Assembly: GCF_037975245.1 (NCBI RefSeq)
Contig: NC_092567.1
Span: forward strand, 4,968,214 to 5,032,213
Direction: 5' to 3'
Length of the DNA: 64,000 nucleotides
Source: Apostichopus japonicus
Lineage: Eukaryota > Echinodermata > Holothuroidea > Aspidochirotida > Stichopodidae
The notes under the pieces were generated by a model, which ran no database searches, was not told where the DNA came from, and worked only from the letters and a program-made list of their open reading frames with translations. Position numbers and translations under genes: made by a program. Shown in pieces: positions 46,236 through 60,079 of the stretch; position 1 is the first letter of the stretch; each line of letters begins with the position of its first letter.

Positions 46236-48559
46236 TGTAGTTGCTGTTAATTTTTCAGATCAAGGTTCAAAAACACTGTATTAAAGTGCAAGTCAGTTCG
46301 TTTTACAGAGCAACGTCTTAAAACTGCTTGAGTGCGCTCAGAAAAAAAAAAAAAACTTGCGTCCCAGCAGTCTTCCATGAAAACATTCAATTTAATATAC
46401 ATGTACAGGAACACACAATACTTAGCTGTAATGGACCCACACATTACATTGCATTGTGTGCAAGCGTATAGTTATCGATAGGCCTAGGTCTATAATGTGC
46501 ACAAAAAGGAAAAAAAAAACAAATGAAGAAACCTATAACTAAACTACAAAAACAAGTGATTGTCAAGTTTCGAAGCGGGTAATTGTGCCGTAGACTAGGT
46601 ACAGTACCATATATGATGACCTTGACATCACACATTGTATGCTATTGTATGGTATTAAACTCTCTTCCATAGCGTATGTGATAATGTTATAGTATAAAAA
46701 CACGCGGTGTGGTGTTTAAAATCAATATGATGTAAAACAATGCATAGAAAGAAAATTTAAAAAAATATATAAAAATTGCACTCGTAACTGATTTTCTTAT
46801 GCCCCTTAATTTTTGTAGAAAATGTTTTCTTATAAATCTTGACGACACAAAAACACGCCCCTAAAAGGCCTGGTACTTGCTCACGACATTTATGAACCCT
46901 TCATAAGTTACCATTTACAGTAACCCAATGCAATAGTATCTTTAAGTTGTTTTGAGAGTTGAACGAAATTTTCCTAATCCTCAACCACTATAGACAAGCA
47001 GCATGAGCGAGAGTTTCATACAATTTATTTTACCAACGTTACCATCTGAGAGCTGTGCGGTATTTAACTATATTTTTTAGTATTAAGTTCTTACAACTTA
47101 CCAATTTCAGGTTTCTAACTTGTCTCAATATTAATTTATGAGGTTTGTTAAGTTGCTCTGATGTACAAAAGAGGTAGTCTTTGACAGATTATAACTCAAA
47201 ACGCGTCACGTTAAAAAAAAAAAAACTGTTTTTTAATATAAGAGGTATGGTACCACGCTGTTTGTACACACACTTCAAGAGGGTATTTTGCCATATTTTT
47301 AAATGAAGAACCCTCAAAGTTTGGGATGTTACAAATGAAAAACGATGTTCATGTTGTGATGTTCCATATTTGTGTGAGCCTGGATATTGTACTTCAAGTT
47401 CATTAAATTAAATATTCTGCATAATCCAATGTCATATAAACAAATAATAGTTGCAATTCACTGTCTGCTTCTGGTTTAAGTCACTTAAAAAACATTACTA
47501 TACAATAAATGTCAATAGACACATACACTTACAGTGTGTATTAGAATTTGCATAATTCTCGAGAAAGGCAGAAAGTCAATAAAATAATATCTGTTCCAAA
47601 TTAAAAAGTATAACCTTTAGGTATATAGTTTGTAAACCAATTTTTGTCCGTCCAGTACATGCCCAGAAGAGTCAGTTGAACAACATTATTTTAAGGTTGG
47701 TTTAAAATGAGCTCCTGTGCAACATAGTTATCAAAAAACATATTAAGTCATTCCGTGTCAAATCACGATTGGCTGTTGCTAGACCCTATCCAAAAATTAC
47801 CACCTTCATTGCATGATCAGAGCACCAGGAATACACATATTCTGACTATTATTATCCCACTACGAAATTCCTCAATTTGTATTGTGTATTACTGTATTTA
47901 GTTTGTAAATTCCAATAATGGATATCATATCATTTATCTTACAAAAGTGTACATTAAAAGTTCTTTGTTATGATACTAGTTATATTTGTATTGCAAAGGT
48001 GAAGTGTATATTATATGCCCTGCAAAATTAATCTTACCCAACGCTGGGGTCTGTGGATATCTAACCAAAATATGGTTTAGGGTTTGGTCATTCTGCATTT
48101 ACATTGACAATGACCCATATGCGTGTGGTGGTGAAAAATGACGTCATTTCAGTTTGCCTCAAATATAGGTTAAGGGAACTTATCAGTACACTGGGTCAAA
48201 CCTTTTTTTTACTGTATTTGTATTTAAACTTGGGAAATTATCATCTGTAAAGGACTAGAATTATGTCGCGTTTTACGAGATTAATACGTGCTAGGGCCTA
48301 AATGCACCAGCATCGATAAAAGAAATAAATACATTTTGTGCGGGTAATTTGTGTCGAAGGTAAATTAAAATGTATTGAGACGAAAACCAGCAGCAGGATC
48401 AGGTTATATTGAGACATTCAATGTTTTCATCAACATTTGCTATAACAGTCCTTAGGTTAAAAGAAAATACATTATAACAGATTACAACACACTGAGAACA
48501 CCGCAATATTTTATCCGGATGTTTTCAAAGTATACGTGGTTTCACTGTACACGAGATGC
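46236..48559. other. No gene found
   Basis: AT-rich single-copy-looking DNA with A and T runs (46338-46351, 47213-47225). No open frame above about 65 codons, no RNA gene and no repeat structure was noticed. Confidence 0.55.
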
Positions 48560-49035
48560 CATATAGGATCGACTATACAGCATCCACAATAACAAATCCA
48601 CTATGCCTGATCCGCGATGAAGATCCATTATAAGCAATCCACTATGCTGGATCTACTTTACAGGATCGACTATATATGATCCAATATGCTGGTTGCAATA
48701 TTAACGATTCACTGTGCTGAAACCACTTTACATGATCACTATTCTGGATCCACAACGCAAGATCTACTGTGCACTATTTACGATCATCTATGTTGAAAGA
48801 TTAAAGATTAAAGATACACTATAAAGGGTCATATATGTGTTACTCACTATACCCGATCCATATGCTGGATCCACTATGCACATTCTGCTATATACGATCC
48901 ATTATAAACGATCCACTTTACACGATTCACTTTACTGGATATACTTTACAGGATCCACTATACATTATCTAATATACATGATCCAATATGCTGGATCCAC
49001 TATGCAAGATCCAGTATATACGATCCTCTTTAACA
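48560..49035 (+). repeat. Degenerate GATCCACTATA minisatellite
   Basis: More than 25 words related to GGATCCACTATGC or ATGATCCACTTTACAC, spaced at about 11-13 bases or multiples. The best stretch is 48850-49025. GATC recurs throughout. The array is strongly diverged. The 80-codon frame over it is repeat-derived. Confidence 0.8.
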
Positions 49036-52000
49036 CCATCGCAAGCGAGTACTGCTTGGGATCATTGTATCTTACGTGATGGTTTTATTATTATCTTGAT
49101 ATGTCCAGCCCTAGAAAACAGGAGATTTATGAAGATACAGAGACTTACCCTAACTGATATAAGTTTTCAGAATATCATTTGATAAAAGTTATCAGACACT
49201 GGGTAAATGGGAATTTTCTTTCAAATGTCATTGCTCTACGGACGAGAGAATATCCAGGGATTTTAACATATAACGAGTATCTGAATATGAAATACCGAAT
49301 TTTGTTACAATCCAGCTGTCGTTGACGAATTTCAATCGTAACATAAATCAATAATGTCTTTAATATTGGACATTCACTACCACAATATCTAAACTACTCG
49401 CTTCGAATCATTAAAACATTCTGCTGGATTCCTGTCGTCGGTTTTCTTTTGTAATTTCATCTATAGTGTGTCAAATAACGTTATACTTGTCTCCCGAAGA
49501 AATAAACGTACGTCAACGTGTACTCAATTATTTATTTAGGCAAAGCAAGGCGAAAGCGAACAAAGATGATAGTTTACAAGTAGACTCACAGAACTTCCAA
49601 ACAGTTTCCAAACCTATAGAAACTCGTGAATTTTTTTAGGTAAATATATCTTGAAAATAACAAATGTGACCGAACGAGGTTACTAGATAATTCCAAGTAG
49701 TGAATTACCTCTCACCCTTAGCCTACTGCCTTCCCGTTAAATAAGTTGCAATATATTCCTACAACGCTTTAAATTCTGAGCACTACGAAAAATACTATGG
49801 TCGTGTAGTGTAATGATTCGCTACTAATAAGATGCAAACTATTATTGTTATGCAATGGCGTGTGACAATTTCTACCAGAAAATGTGACGTTTTGTTTTGA
49901 TCAGTTTATGACGCATATGGCAAGTAAATATCTCGTCGAAAACTCCTAAGAATTACGGTTACGGAACGGTTTCCTAGTCATTTGTTTGACAACACAACAA
50001 ACAGTATAATACTTAAATTACCAATACACCTTTACTCGATCGTTTGCTAATGGTTAATGGTGAGAACTGATTGAAACTATGCAAGAACTAGTCAATCGTA
50101 ACGTTGATCTTTGTTGAGCTTCGCAAGCCTTAGTAGAAAGAAATACCAAAGGCAGTTGTTGGTTCACCAGTGACCACGCACTTTTTCACATACACCATTT
50201 GCTTCTCTCTTCCACGTAGTAAAATAATTAAAATATATGAACTTCACAGCTGGATTTCCATAACACACACCAATAAGTTCTTTAATTTTCATGTGGTCAT
50301 GTGTCGGCACCTACGTATCACGTAACATACTGTGGCATGTATGTGTTTCATGCGGGGATTTTCGGAGATATCTACAGTGGTCGATGAGTACAACCTTCCA
50401 ACCTGCCAACAAGGTAGACCTTCGGCGGAATTTAATTGTGAAAAGTAAAACCAGCAAAGCTGAGCAAAAACTATCCTTATTTGTTGGGGAATATCCATAA
50501 AATGCCCATTGTTACTTGTTTTTGCGAGGTGTTTGATCCGAGGTATTCCTGCCATATATCCCAGGTATTTACCAATATATACAGAGATTAAGTTATAGTA
50601 CACTAGTGAGACACGTTGTCTATTATATATAGCGCACATACAACAAACTATGAAACTTGCAAGAATCCAAGACTGCGCTACCACCTCTGCTTCCTCCCAC
50701 ACTTACAAGTGTCATTTTAAATTATATACCAGAGAGTTGGAATCGATTTGAAGTAACAACCTTACCCAAGCTTTTTCTGTCTATTCTGAGTAGAGCGCTA
50801 AAGTGAAAGAGAAAAGTTTCTAGGCGTTGTAACACGTACATCCAATCAAACCAAGGCAGTATCTGGATACAAATGAAACTGGTCCTTGCAAGCACGACAT
50901 TTGGATGTTGAACATTATGTAAACAAACTTCACGTGTGTAAATTTAATTGATTTATCTACGAACACCTATAGATGGTCATTGTTCTTGCAATCTATCAAT
51001 ACATCGGAGAGGGAACAATATATTTTGGAGTGAACAAGAGACGGCTTATGAAAAAATAACAACAGATACAAACAATCATCCAATTTATGATATCAAGTAA
51101 ACAAGTGCAAATAAGAATCCAAATGTTTTCAACTGAGAGAAGTGTTACGATATTTTCTTTATTTGAATGATTCCTAATTCCTACTTACTGCAAGGCAATT
51201 GCTGACGACGCCCAAATCTAGTCAAACCTAACATATTATACAACGTGTAAGGGTGCCAAGACTGGCAGAATGTAGGAAGGTTGCAACAAAGCAAAAGTTA
51301 GGCATGACAACTACTGTTTGTAGCGTCAATGGTACGTATGTTGGTTTTAGTCTTCCAATGACAACAAAATTTGTCTAGACCTACCTTAAATTATTTTACA
51401 TTGAAATTACACACAATTCACATACACTGACTAGTTGCACGCCATTGGTACAGAAAAATTGGAGAAACATAAGTTAAATTCATTAAAACACAGTTCAACA
51501 TAGCTGTTTCTCTCTCATGGTGAGAAGTTAACATACTGCTTTGAAGTTTAGGCTTTTTGAGCGTCTATCTTATTCTTCGTGCTTTACGTATCGAATGATT
51601 CAAATTAGCGTGTGATCACAAGATGTCACGTGATACGCGATTTTACCGTCTTCTACATCCCTACGGCTAGGTTGTAAGTTATAGTTGGCTGGTACTACTG
51701 TCTAAAGCCTAGGTTTAACACAACAGGGCCTAGTCTTGGTCTAACACTAGTTATAGTAGGCTAGTTAGTAGTTGGTAAATATGCAGTTAGGTCAAGCTAG
51801 CCTAGGCCTAACTAGTATTTAATTTACCCATGTTAAGTTACCTAAGCCTAACGAGGCACGCTAGTTAATTGTAACCTCGACCAATAAGCCTAGGCTGTGC
51901 CAGTGTCTATGCTTCTTAATAACATTGCGTTAGGGATATAATGTTGTAAAGGAAGAGAAATAAGGTGATATGATGCCTGTATCATACTCAAACTACTATG

Positions 52001-52171
52001 TGGAGCCAAACAAGTTATGTGTACAGTGCTCAGATTTGATCATTAAAAAACAATAGTAACTACGTAAGTTGTAACTTAAAGTAGCTATTGGGTGTAAGGT
52101 ATCAGAGGGCCGTGTGAAAATAAGCATCAGCACGTTATCAGTGCAATGCTATAAGCCTCAAACGGGTTGGT
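49036..52171. other. No gene supported; CTAG-rich patch at 51660-51900
   Basis: Non-repetitive AT-rich DNA. A 137-codon minus-strand frame at 50289-50702 matches nothing I know. At 51660-51900 CTAG occurs about a dozen times, often in AGCCTAGG or TAGGCCTA contexts. This lies upstream of the gene with exons at 52570 and 53874 and may hold its 5' end, but no exon could be fixed. Confidence 0.4.
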
Positions 52172-52400
52172 TTAGTTTAGTAGAAAAACAGGATCAGGAG
52201 GGACACTGAAGTCCCCATCAAGGACCTTATAGTCCTGAGAGAGAAAGAAAACTGAAGAAACAAACACCCTGGGCCAATAACCATGCTTAAGGTGCTTGTC
52301 CAAAGCATTCTTAAACCCATTCACACTACTTGCAAGTAAAACTTTCTCAGGCAAACCGTTATACTAATTTACAACCCTATTAGGAAAAAAATGTTATGCC
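52172..52400 (-). pseudogene. LINE reverse-transcriptase C-terminal fragment
   Basis: On the minus strand the frame reads NRVVN, a stop where a Leu or Trp is expected, then YNGLPEKVLLASSVNGFKNA and LDKHLKHGY. The pattern NRVVN-x-(W/Y)-N-x-LP-x-x-V-x-x-A-x-S-V-N-x-F-K-x-x-LDKH is the usual end of non-LTR retrotransposon ORF2 proteins. Only the extreme C-terminus remains. It lies in what would be an intron of the 52570-54239 gene. Confidence 0.75.
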
Positions 52401-52569
52401 GAATATTAAATCTACTTGTAATACCATCTGTAAAAGTTGTAGGAGGTGGATGGTAAATCTCTCAGCCTGTGATTGGGAAGTAGCTTAATGAACAGTCCAT
52501 ACCATTTACACTAGATGGTGCAATTTATGTGATGTTCTAATGATTTAATATTCTTTCTTTTCATTTCAG

Positions 52570-54239
52570 AAGGACATCTGTACTATATCTACTCTAATCT
52601 ACATGTTGCACAGATAAGTAAATATGAAGAGGTATAGTTATGGGAAGCTGCCAACTAGTAGATCTGGAGATGTCCTATACTTCGTACAGAATATAGCTGT
52701 AAGTTAAATACTGAAGACATTTTAAATTATTGTCAGGGCCGCTGAATAACCATGCAAATAGGGATGCTTTCATCACCTTGGTAATAGTAATAACTATGAC
52801 CAACCTACATATTGTGCTGATATCATCCCGTTTTAGTGTCTGCAATAACATTCTTTCCAATTGTGTATTTCTTACTAGAAATATTGGCTAATTCACAATT
52901 CCGTCAGTACATGCACACTAGAACTCAGAAAATGTAAACACGGGGGTATATGTGAATAATCGCCTGGTTTGTTTTGATCTCATTTTGTTTAATTGTTCAG
53001 ATTTTCAATACAATCTAAATTTTGAAGAAAAGAACATACAGTATATGTGGAAGTGTGATTATAGGCTTACTGTGCACAAAGAAATGACGATTTGTTAACT
53101 TGAACGCAACATGGGACCTAAAGGCATAAATCAGGGAATATTTTTTCTTAAAAATCTTGTCAGCATTCAAACCTCATCACAATACATATTTAGTTTTCCA
53201 AATGTATTGTGACAGATTCGTATCTTTGCAACTAAACTTACTGCTATAGTAGCCTATAAAACGGTGGGAAAACATTTGGCGACAACATGCCACAAAAATA
53301 CAGTTATGGTTAATAAGTAATGGTAAGATGATTTAGTGTGTGAAAGATTCATAAAGGGTTTTAATCACTACCTCAAAGAAAAACATATGACAAGATCTCC
53401 TTTCTGTGAAAGAATGGTTCTCAGACCTCAGACCCTTATGTGTGCTTTAATTCTTGCAAAGTTGACATCTTGATCACCTTATCACTAATTGTACTAGTAT
53501 TGTCAATCAGCAAAATGCCATCAATGATAGGTCAGTTATCCGTCACTCATTCTTATCATTATGTTTCTTTGCTGGCTATTCTTCGTGTTACACATCACAT
53601 TAAACATACATTGCATGTGTGGTGACCTAAACTAGCTTTGCCTTCTCTTGCCAGTCATATTTCATTTTCTTTATTCTTTTCTAGGGAAATACAAGTACTG
53701 TATCCTTTGTCTCTTAGCTCCAAGTTAAAGAGTCCCATGAATAATCTGATTTATCCATGTCAGGGGTCCTCAACAATTGGGTTAATATAAAATGCATTTA
53801 CGGGTTAAGCTCACTGTCTAAACAATTCTGTAAGAATATTTCTTTAAATTGATGTCATATCCTTACTCAACAGGAAGGCACAGATGTGGAAGCTGCAGCC
53901 CGGAAAAGGAATATTGTCCAGTATAGTCAGCAATTTAAACTTTCTGGTGGACATGACACTTGCCATAAGCACTATTTCATTGTAGCTGAGCCAACAAAAC
54001 AGTTATTTCCAGCTGGGCAAACATTGTGGAGGCAGCCGACAAGCTCTTCAAAAGTCACTGCGTCTCCAAAAATGTGGGAGTTTGTGAAATTACATAAACA
54101 ATTGCTTGTTAACGTTAACCATAAAAATACATTGGATAGAAGTCGCTTCACAACATCTGACAATGCTACACTTTTGCAGCGAACTGAAGATGACTCACCC
54201 CATTTGAAGTCCACTCAAATCAATGATTCATGTACATGA
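52570..54239 (+). CDS. Last two exons of an unidentified gene
   Basis: Exon 52570-52631 (GHLYYIYSNLHVAQISKYEE, acceptor TTTTCATTTCAG, donor GTATAG) ends in phase 0. Exon 53874-54239 (acceptor ACTCAACAG) begins in phase 0 with EGTDVEAAARKRNIVQYSQQ, continues through GGHDTCHKHYFIVAEPTKQL and FPAGQTLWRQP, and stops with TGA after NDSCT. The join is in frame and both pieces look like real protein. The Cys/His-rich stretch HDTCHKH might bind metal, but I recognise no family. The first codon of the 52570 exon needs one base from an upstream exon that was not located. A LINE fragment lies just upstream. No AATAAA was found nearby. Confidence 0.45.
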
Positions 54240-55019
54240 CTTGCACATTAAGTGAACAAGATTCGACTGTTCCGATCCTGTGTGGCCATTTACTAAAGAA
54301 CTATGCTACTATGGACTGTAGGGTTCTTGTTTTGTGGTATATCTCTTTTTATATTAACAGTTAACATTAATAATTACAGGCATTTTAATTGTTTACTCAC
54401 ATATTTGCAATGTCTGTGCATATTTATTGAAAACTTTGTTTTTCTATCTTTATTAAGGTAATCCCATAGTAAGACACATTATCATGCCTTGATTGCCTTA
54501 TGTTCATGTTATATACAAAACAACGGTGCACGCAGGCTATGTTTTTGTACTTCAAATGTTCGAATCTTGCCAACAGTAGAAGTCACTTCTTTCCAGTGCA
54601 GCTCTGAGATGTTAATGTATCCAGTTACAGAGATAGAAAGCAGATAGAACAAATACACAAGCTAGTACAGGAATGTACATGAAGCATATAAATGATAAAA
54701 AAAGTCCATTTAAAGCTGAAAACATAGGCCCACACCTATGTTTATCCTATCTCTAAAACAAAACAAAAAGGTCTATGTGGAAGCAAATTCCACCACTCTG
54801 TGACGAATATAATACTCTGTCATATCTGAAGCCAAATGTTAGACTGTCCAACATGTTATACCTGTAAGATATCTACAATTCTTGATCAACTGATAGTATT
54901 TCCAAAGTACTCAGTTCACCGATGTTTAAAGTATCATTGTCTACAACCAATTTTTAACTTCCACTGAATAATGTTGAAATCACAACATGATTTGTTAAAC
55001 ATTGATCAGAAAAGTGACT
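54240..55019. other. No recognisable feature
   Basis: Downstream flank of the 52570-54239 gene; AT-rich, no repeats recognised. Confidence 0.5.
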
Positions 55020-55200
55020 TGTGTTTCGGCCTTTTGGCTAAGATCATATGTAGTATATGTAGTATCTTTCGAAGGGAATGGTAATGCACACCCGACGATG
55101 ATCTCACAGTCACAGTCCCGATGGAATGGGACTGGGGTTGAGAGCGCATCAGTCGTTCGGTAGTTTGGTTTTCGTGCCCAGGTTCTTTCCTAGGCGACTT
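55020..55200 (+). ncRNA. U2-snRNA-headed repeat (retropseudogene or U2-SINE)
   Basis: TTCGGCCTTTTGGCTAAGAT, then CATATGTAGTAT (55025-55057) matches the first 45 or so bases of U2 snRNA, the part containing stem I and the start of the branch-recognition region. After AGTAT it switches to unrelated sequence, GAAGGGAATGGTAATGCACA onward, that recurs at 37132-37270 without the U2 head. The second part has a hairpin AGTCCC/GGGACT. The usual U2 Sm site and stem loops III-IV are absent, so this is not a working U2 gene. A template-switched chimaera or a small SINE with a U2 head are the likely readings. Confidence 0.6.
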
Positions 55201-55439
55201 TTTCTTAACAAGTAGTGTGTTTTCTGGTGCTTGTGTTGAGAAAAAGACTGAAATACAGACCATACTAACTCAGGAGCCGTTATGCACCTTTCAGTAAATT
55301 CCCTTGCATTAGCATATCTTAGAATGTCGTTTTTGAGGGTAAATGCATCAACAATGAAGAATTTCAGCATTTAGCCAACATGGAGGATAATTAGAAAAGC
55401 ATTTTCAAACCAGAATTTGCAATTCATAAGATTGACAGT

Positions 55440-55745
55440 ATAGCTATGATGTGTAATAATTCATTCTAAACGACTGACTTTTCAGCTTATATATCAGTCT
55501 AATATACTAGAAAGTGTTCAATCTAATTTAGACTGGTGCTGCAATAATTCAGTCTAAACTTCTAACTGCTCAGTTTAAAATGGTTTGATTTTCAGTCTAT
55601 TATACTGCAGAGTATTTAGTCTAGCTAAGACTGACATTCAGTCTTTACATTTCAGACTGGAATTTAGTGTATGTAGTTTGATCCCTAATACCATCCATCA
55701 TTAGACTGAAATTTCAGATGATTAGACTAACATTTCAGTCTTTCA
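55440..55745. repeat. Cluster of AGTCTA/TAGACT words
   Basis: About fifteen copies of TTCAGTCTA, TTAGACTG or near variants in both orientations within 300 bases, spaced irregularly at 10-35 bases. The inverted words could pair in many combinations. No regular unit was found. Confidence 0.7.
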
Positions 55746-55769
55746 TTTTAAGGAGAGTAGATTACATAA

Positions 55770-57890
55770 ACAAAGAAAATAGTGAACCACATAGGTGAGT
55801 TCAAAATCAACAACAAAAAGACATCACACATACACAAGCTCACCCTAAAATGAAATAACTTGAATACAAATTGACACTAAATGAAGTATATCGTGTTTGT
55901 GTGTGTGTGTAGGGGGGGGGGGGGGGGGAGGTCGGGAGTGGTGGATTTCCCTCTTTGTCACCAGGTCCTGCACTATACCACCTCCCTTATTTCCTACATT
56001 GATCAGTACAATCTATGAACCTTATTTACTTACCTAATCAGGTTTTAATTGGATGTCCTTTGTTTTGGTGTAAATATCATTGACTCAATGACCTTTAGTT
56101 TCAATAAAATGGAAATCCTTCATGTTATATTCAATCCTTGATTATTGGTTCCGGTATCAAATGGTCCTGGAATGGGTGGTTGTGTCCAATTGTTTGGTTG
56201 AGGAAGTGTTGATTAACATACAATGCCATAGTTATAGATCAAGCTTTTCTAAATCTAAGGTGAAAATGACAGTATCGGAATTCCATTACAAAACCGGTCA
56301 ATATGTACAAACTGTGCAGGAATATAAAGCTATTTCCAGTAACATATCCACTACTTCATATTTTCCATGATCGCCGTGTTAAACCTGTCGTACAACTGAT
56401 GCGCCATACGTTCTGACTTGATTATTTGGTTGCACTTATATTCTGTGTACTTTTATTAAAGAAAAATTTCAGTTATGAGTCATTTCTTCAGTAAACGTAG
56501 GAACAAACAAATATATTCATAATTATCCAACCGAGTCGGAGGCCTTACTGCATATACAATAGCAGGGAAACGTCAGTTACTAAATTGTAACTGATGACGT
56601 AAAAGCCTTTTGTAACGCCTTTGCGGATAGTCCTGCTTTAAGTAACGCTTAAGTGACTTATTAAAATTAGCCCTATGTACAGACTTTTTTATTATATTAC
56701 TTATCTCCATTGGTAAATATATTGATCACCGAAGACTGAATTTGAATTGAAAATTTAGATCAAAGGAACAAATTTAGTCAGTTCCTCTGTTAGCTGTTGT
56801 TTAATGATTTGCTTTTTTCTTCTCCAATCTGATCGATATCTTAGGAAATGTTATAGCATTGTTTGTTTCTTTTTGTTGTAAAGATCTGATATTCTCCTAG
56901 ATTCGCTTAGGAGGTTTACAGAAAAAAAGGAAGTTTGGAATTTAGCACAGTTATTCATATTCAACCAGCAGCTGGACGTAGTCCCTGTTTTCCATGATCT
57001 GAGTGATTTCAAACAGCTGCCATTTAACTGTTTACACCAGTATAATTTATATGACATTTTTGTTATAAAGGTTAACAGACTGCAAGTTATGTTTATTGAA
57101 GAAAATCATGAGCAGGTCAAAGTTCTTTAAAGATGGGTTATACTCTGCTTATTGATGTGAACGTAGTCTATAGGCCCATAATAAGTAAATTGTTCTGGTT
57201 GTTGAAGGTTTGATCAAATAAAATTATATATAGCAAAAATGAAGAAATAGCAACAGTGTTGTAGCCAGGTACATGTATCCTAGTACCAAGTACTTTCGAA
57301 AATGAGGCTCCGAGTACCAGGTATCATAGTCCGATGACTACTTGGTATGATCCGAGCACCGAGTACTAATTTCCGAGAACAATATTTAGAAGCCGAGTAC
57401 CGAGTACCGAGTACGAATTATACTATTTCATACGAGTACATTTGGTTTTTGAAATATACCAAAAAAAAAACTTATATTTATAACTGCTCCCGGTGGTAAT
57501 TATAAGTAAAAGATACATACCAGTCGAATATGAAGACATTGTTCGTGTCTTGTTATTGTTTGATACATTTTCAAATGTAAAATGTCTTAAATGATGGGTT
57601 AATATGGGTCCAAGTTTAATAGTAATACTAAGAACATGCTACACATTATTAAATGTTAGAAAAATACATCACTTTTGCTTTCTCTGTGCATCCTATAGGT
57701 TACTGTACGTGATAATATACTCGGCTATTCCCATTACATACACAAACAAAAAGAACTTGGCACCACCAAATCTCTCCCGAAAATGAAAAATACAGATACC
57801 GATACGGTCAAACTTCTTTAAATCGAAGTTACTAATGAGAAACTGATTAAAATAATTTAAACCTTAGGCTACTTGCTAATGAGGAACTGA
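55770..57890 (+). repeat. Direct duplication, copy 1
   Basis: Aligns with 60457-63850. Shared stretches include AGGTGAGTTCAAAATCAACA, CACACATACACAA, AGGTCCTGCACTATACC, TTATATTCAATCCTTGAT, GAATTCCATTA and AGATACCGATACGGTCAAAC. Divergence is roughly 10-15 percent with indels. An embedded hAT starting CAGTGTTGTAG at 57254 has lost its right end here. A poly-G run sits at 55912-55928. Open frames shared by both copies differ mostly at amino-acid-changing sites, arguing against coding. Confidence 0.85.
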
Positions 57891-57917
57891 TAGAACGTTA
57901 TACGGAAGTGAAATCCT

Positions 57918-59606
<1,689 letters not shown>

Positions 59607-60079
59607 TACTGACCAGAATGTAAAACCGACATAAAGATTCTGGGCGGCATTTTCGTTCCTGTCAACATCTCATATCTAGACTTTGGCCTTTAATAGAAAC
59701 TAAACGATACACCGGACCTAGCTTTTCAGTTATTTTAATAGTAAATACATGTTTCGTACAGACTGAGATATTGACAATGTACTTTTGACAAACTTAGGAG
59801 TCGGGTTAGTTAAGTATGCAGAAAATACTTTAAACTTGAACAATTGCAACCACTCATGCGAATTTGTTGCCGCAAAGAGCCACGAATTGTAATATAGAAG
59901 TATAGACACAGTGACGTCAGACGGTATTGTTGTATCATGGCAACCGTTACGGAGTTTAAGCACTTTATAATTGTTTTTGCTGTAATAATATACGCTTCGA
60001 AGAAAAGTAGATTTTGTTGCTCAAGGCATAGTCAATGATATGTTTTTCTTTTAATATGTTGATGAGAGGGGACTGGGGT
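59607..60079. other. Spacer between microsatellite and second duplication
   Basis: No gene or repeat recognised. Confidence 0.5.

Noticed and set aside
50289-50702. 137-codon minus-strand frame
   Set aside because: No start context, family resemblance or partner exon. This length is possible by chance in 64 kb on six frames.
55020-55065. A functional U2 snRNA gene
   Set aside because: Only the first 45 bases match; the Sm site and 3' stem loops are missing.
56122-56370. Open frame conserved in the second duplication at 60786-61010
   Set aside because: Differences between the copies are mostly amino-acid-changing and the C-termini diverge, so conservation reflects duplication and not coding selection.
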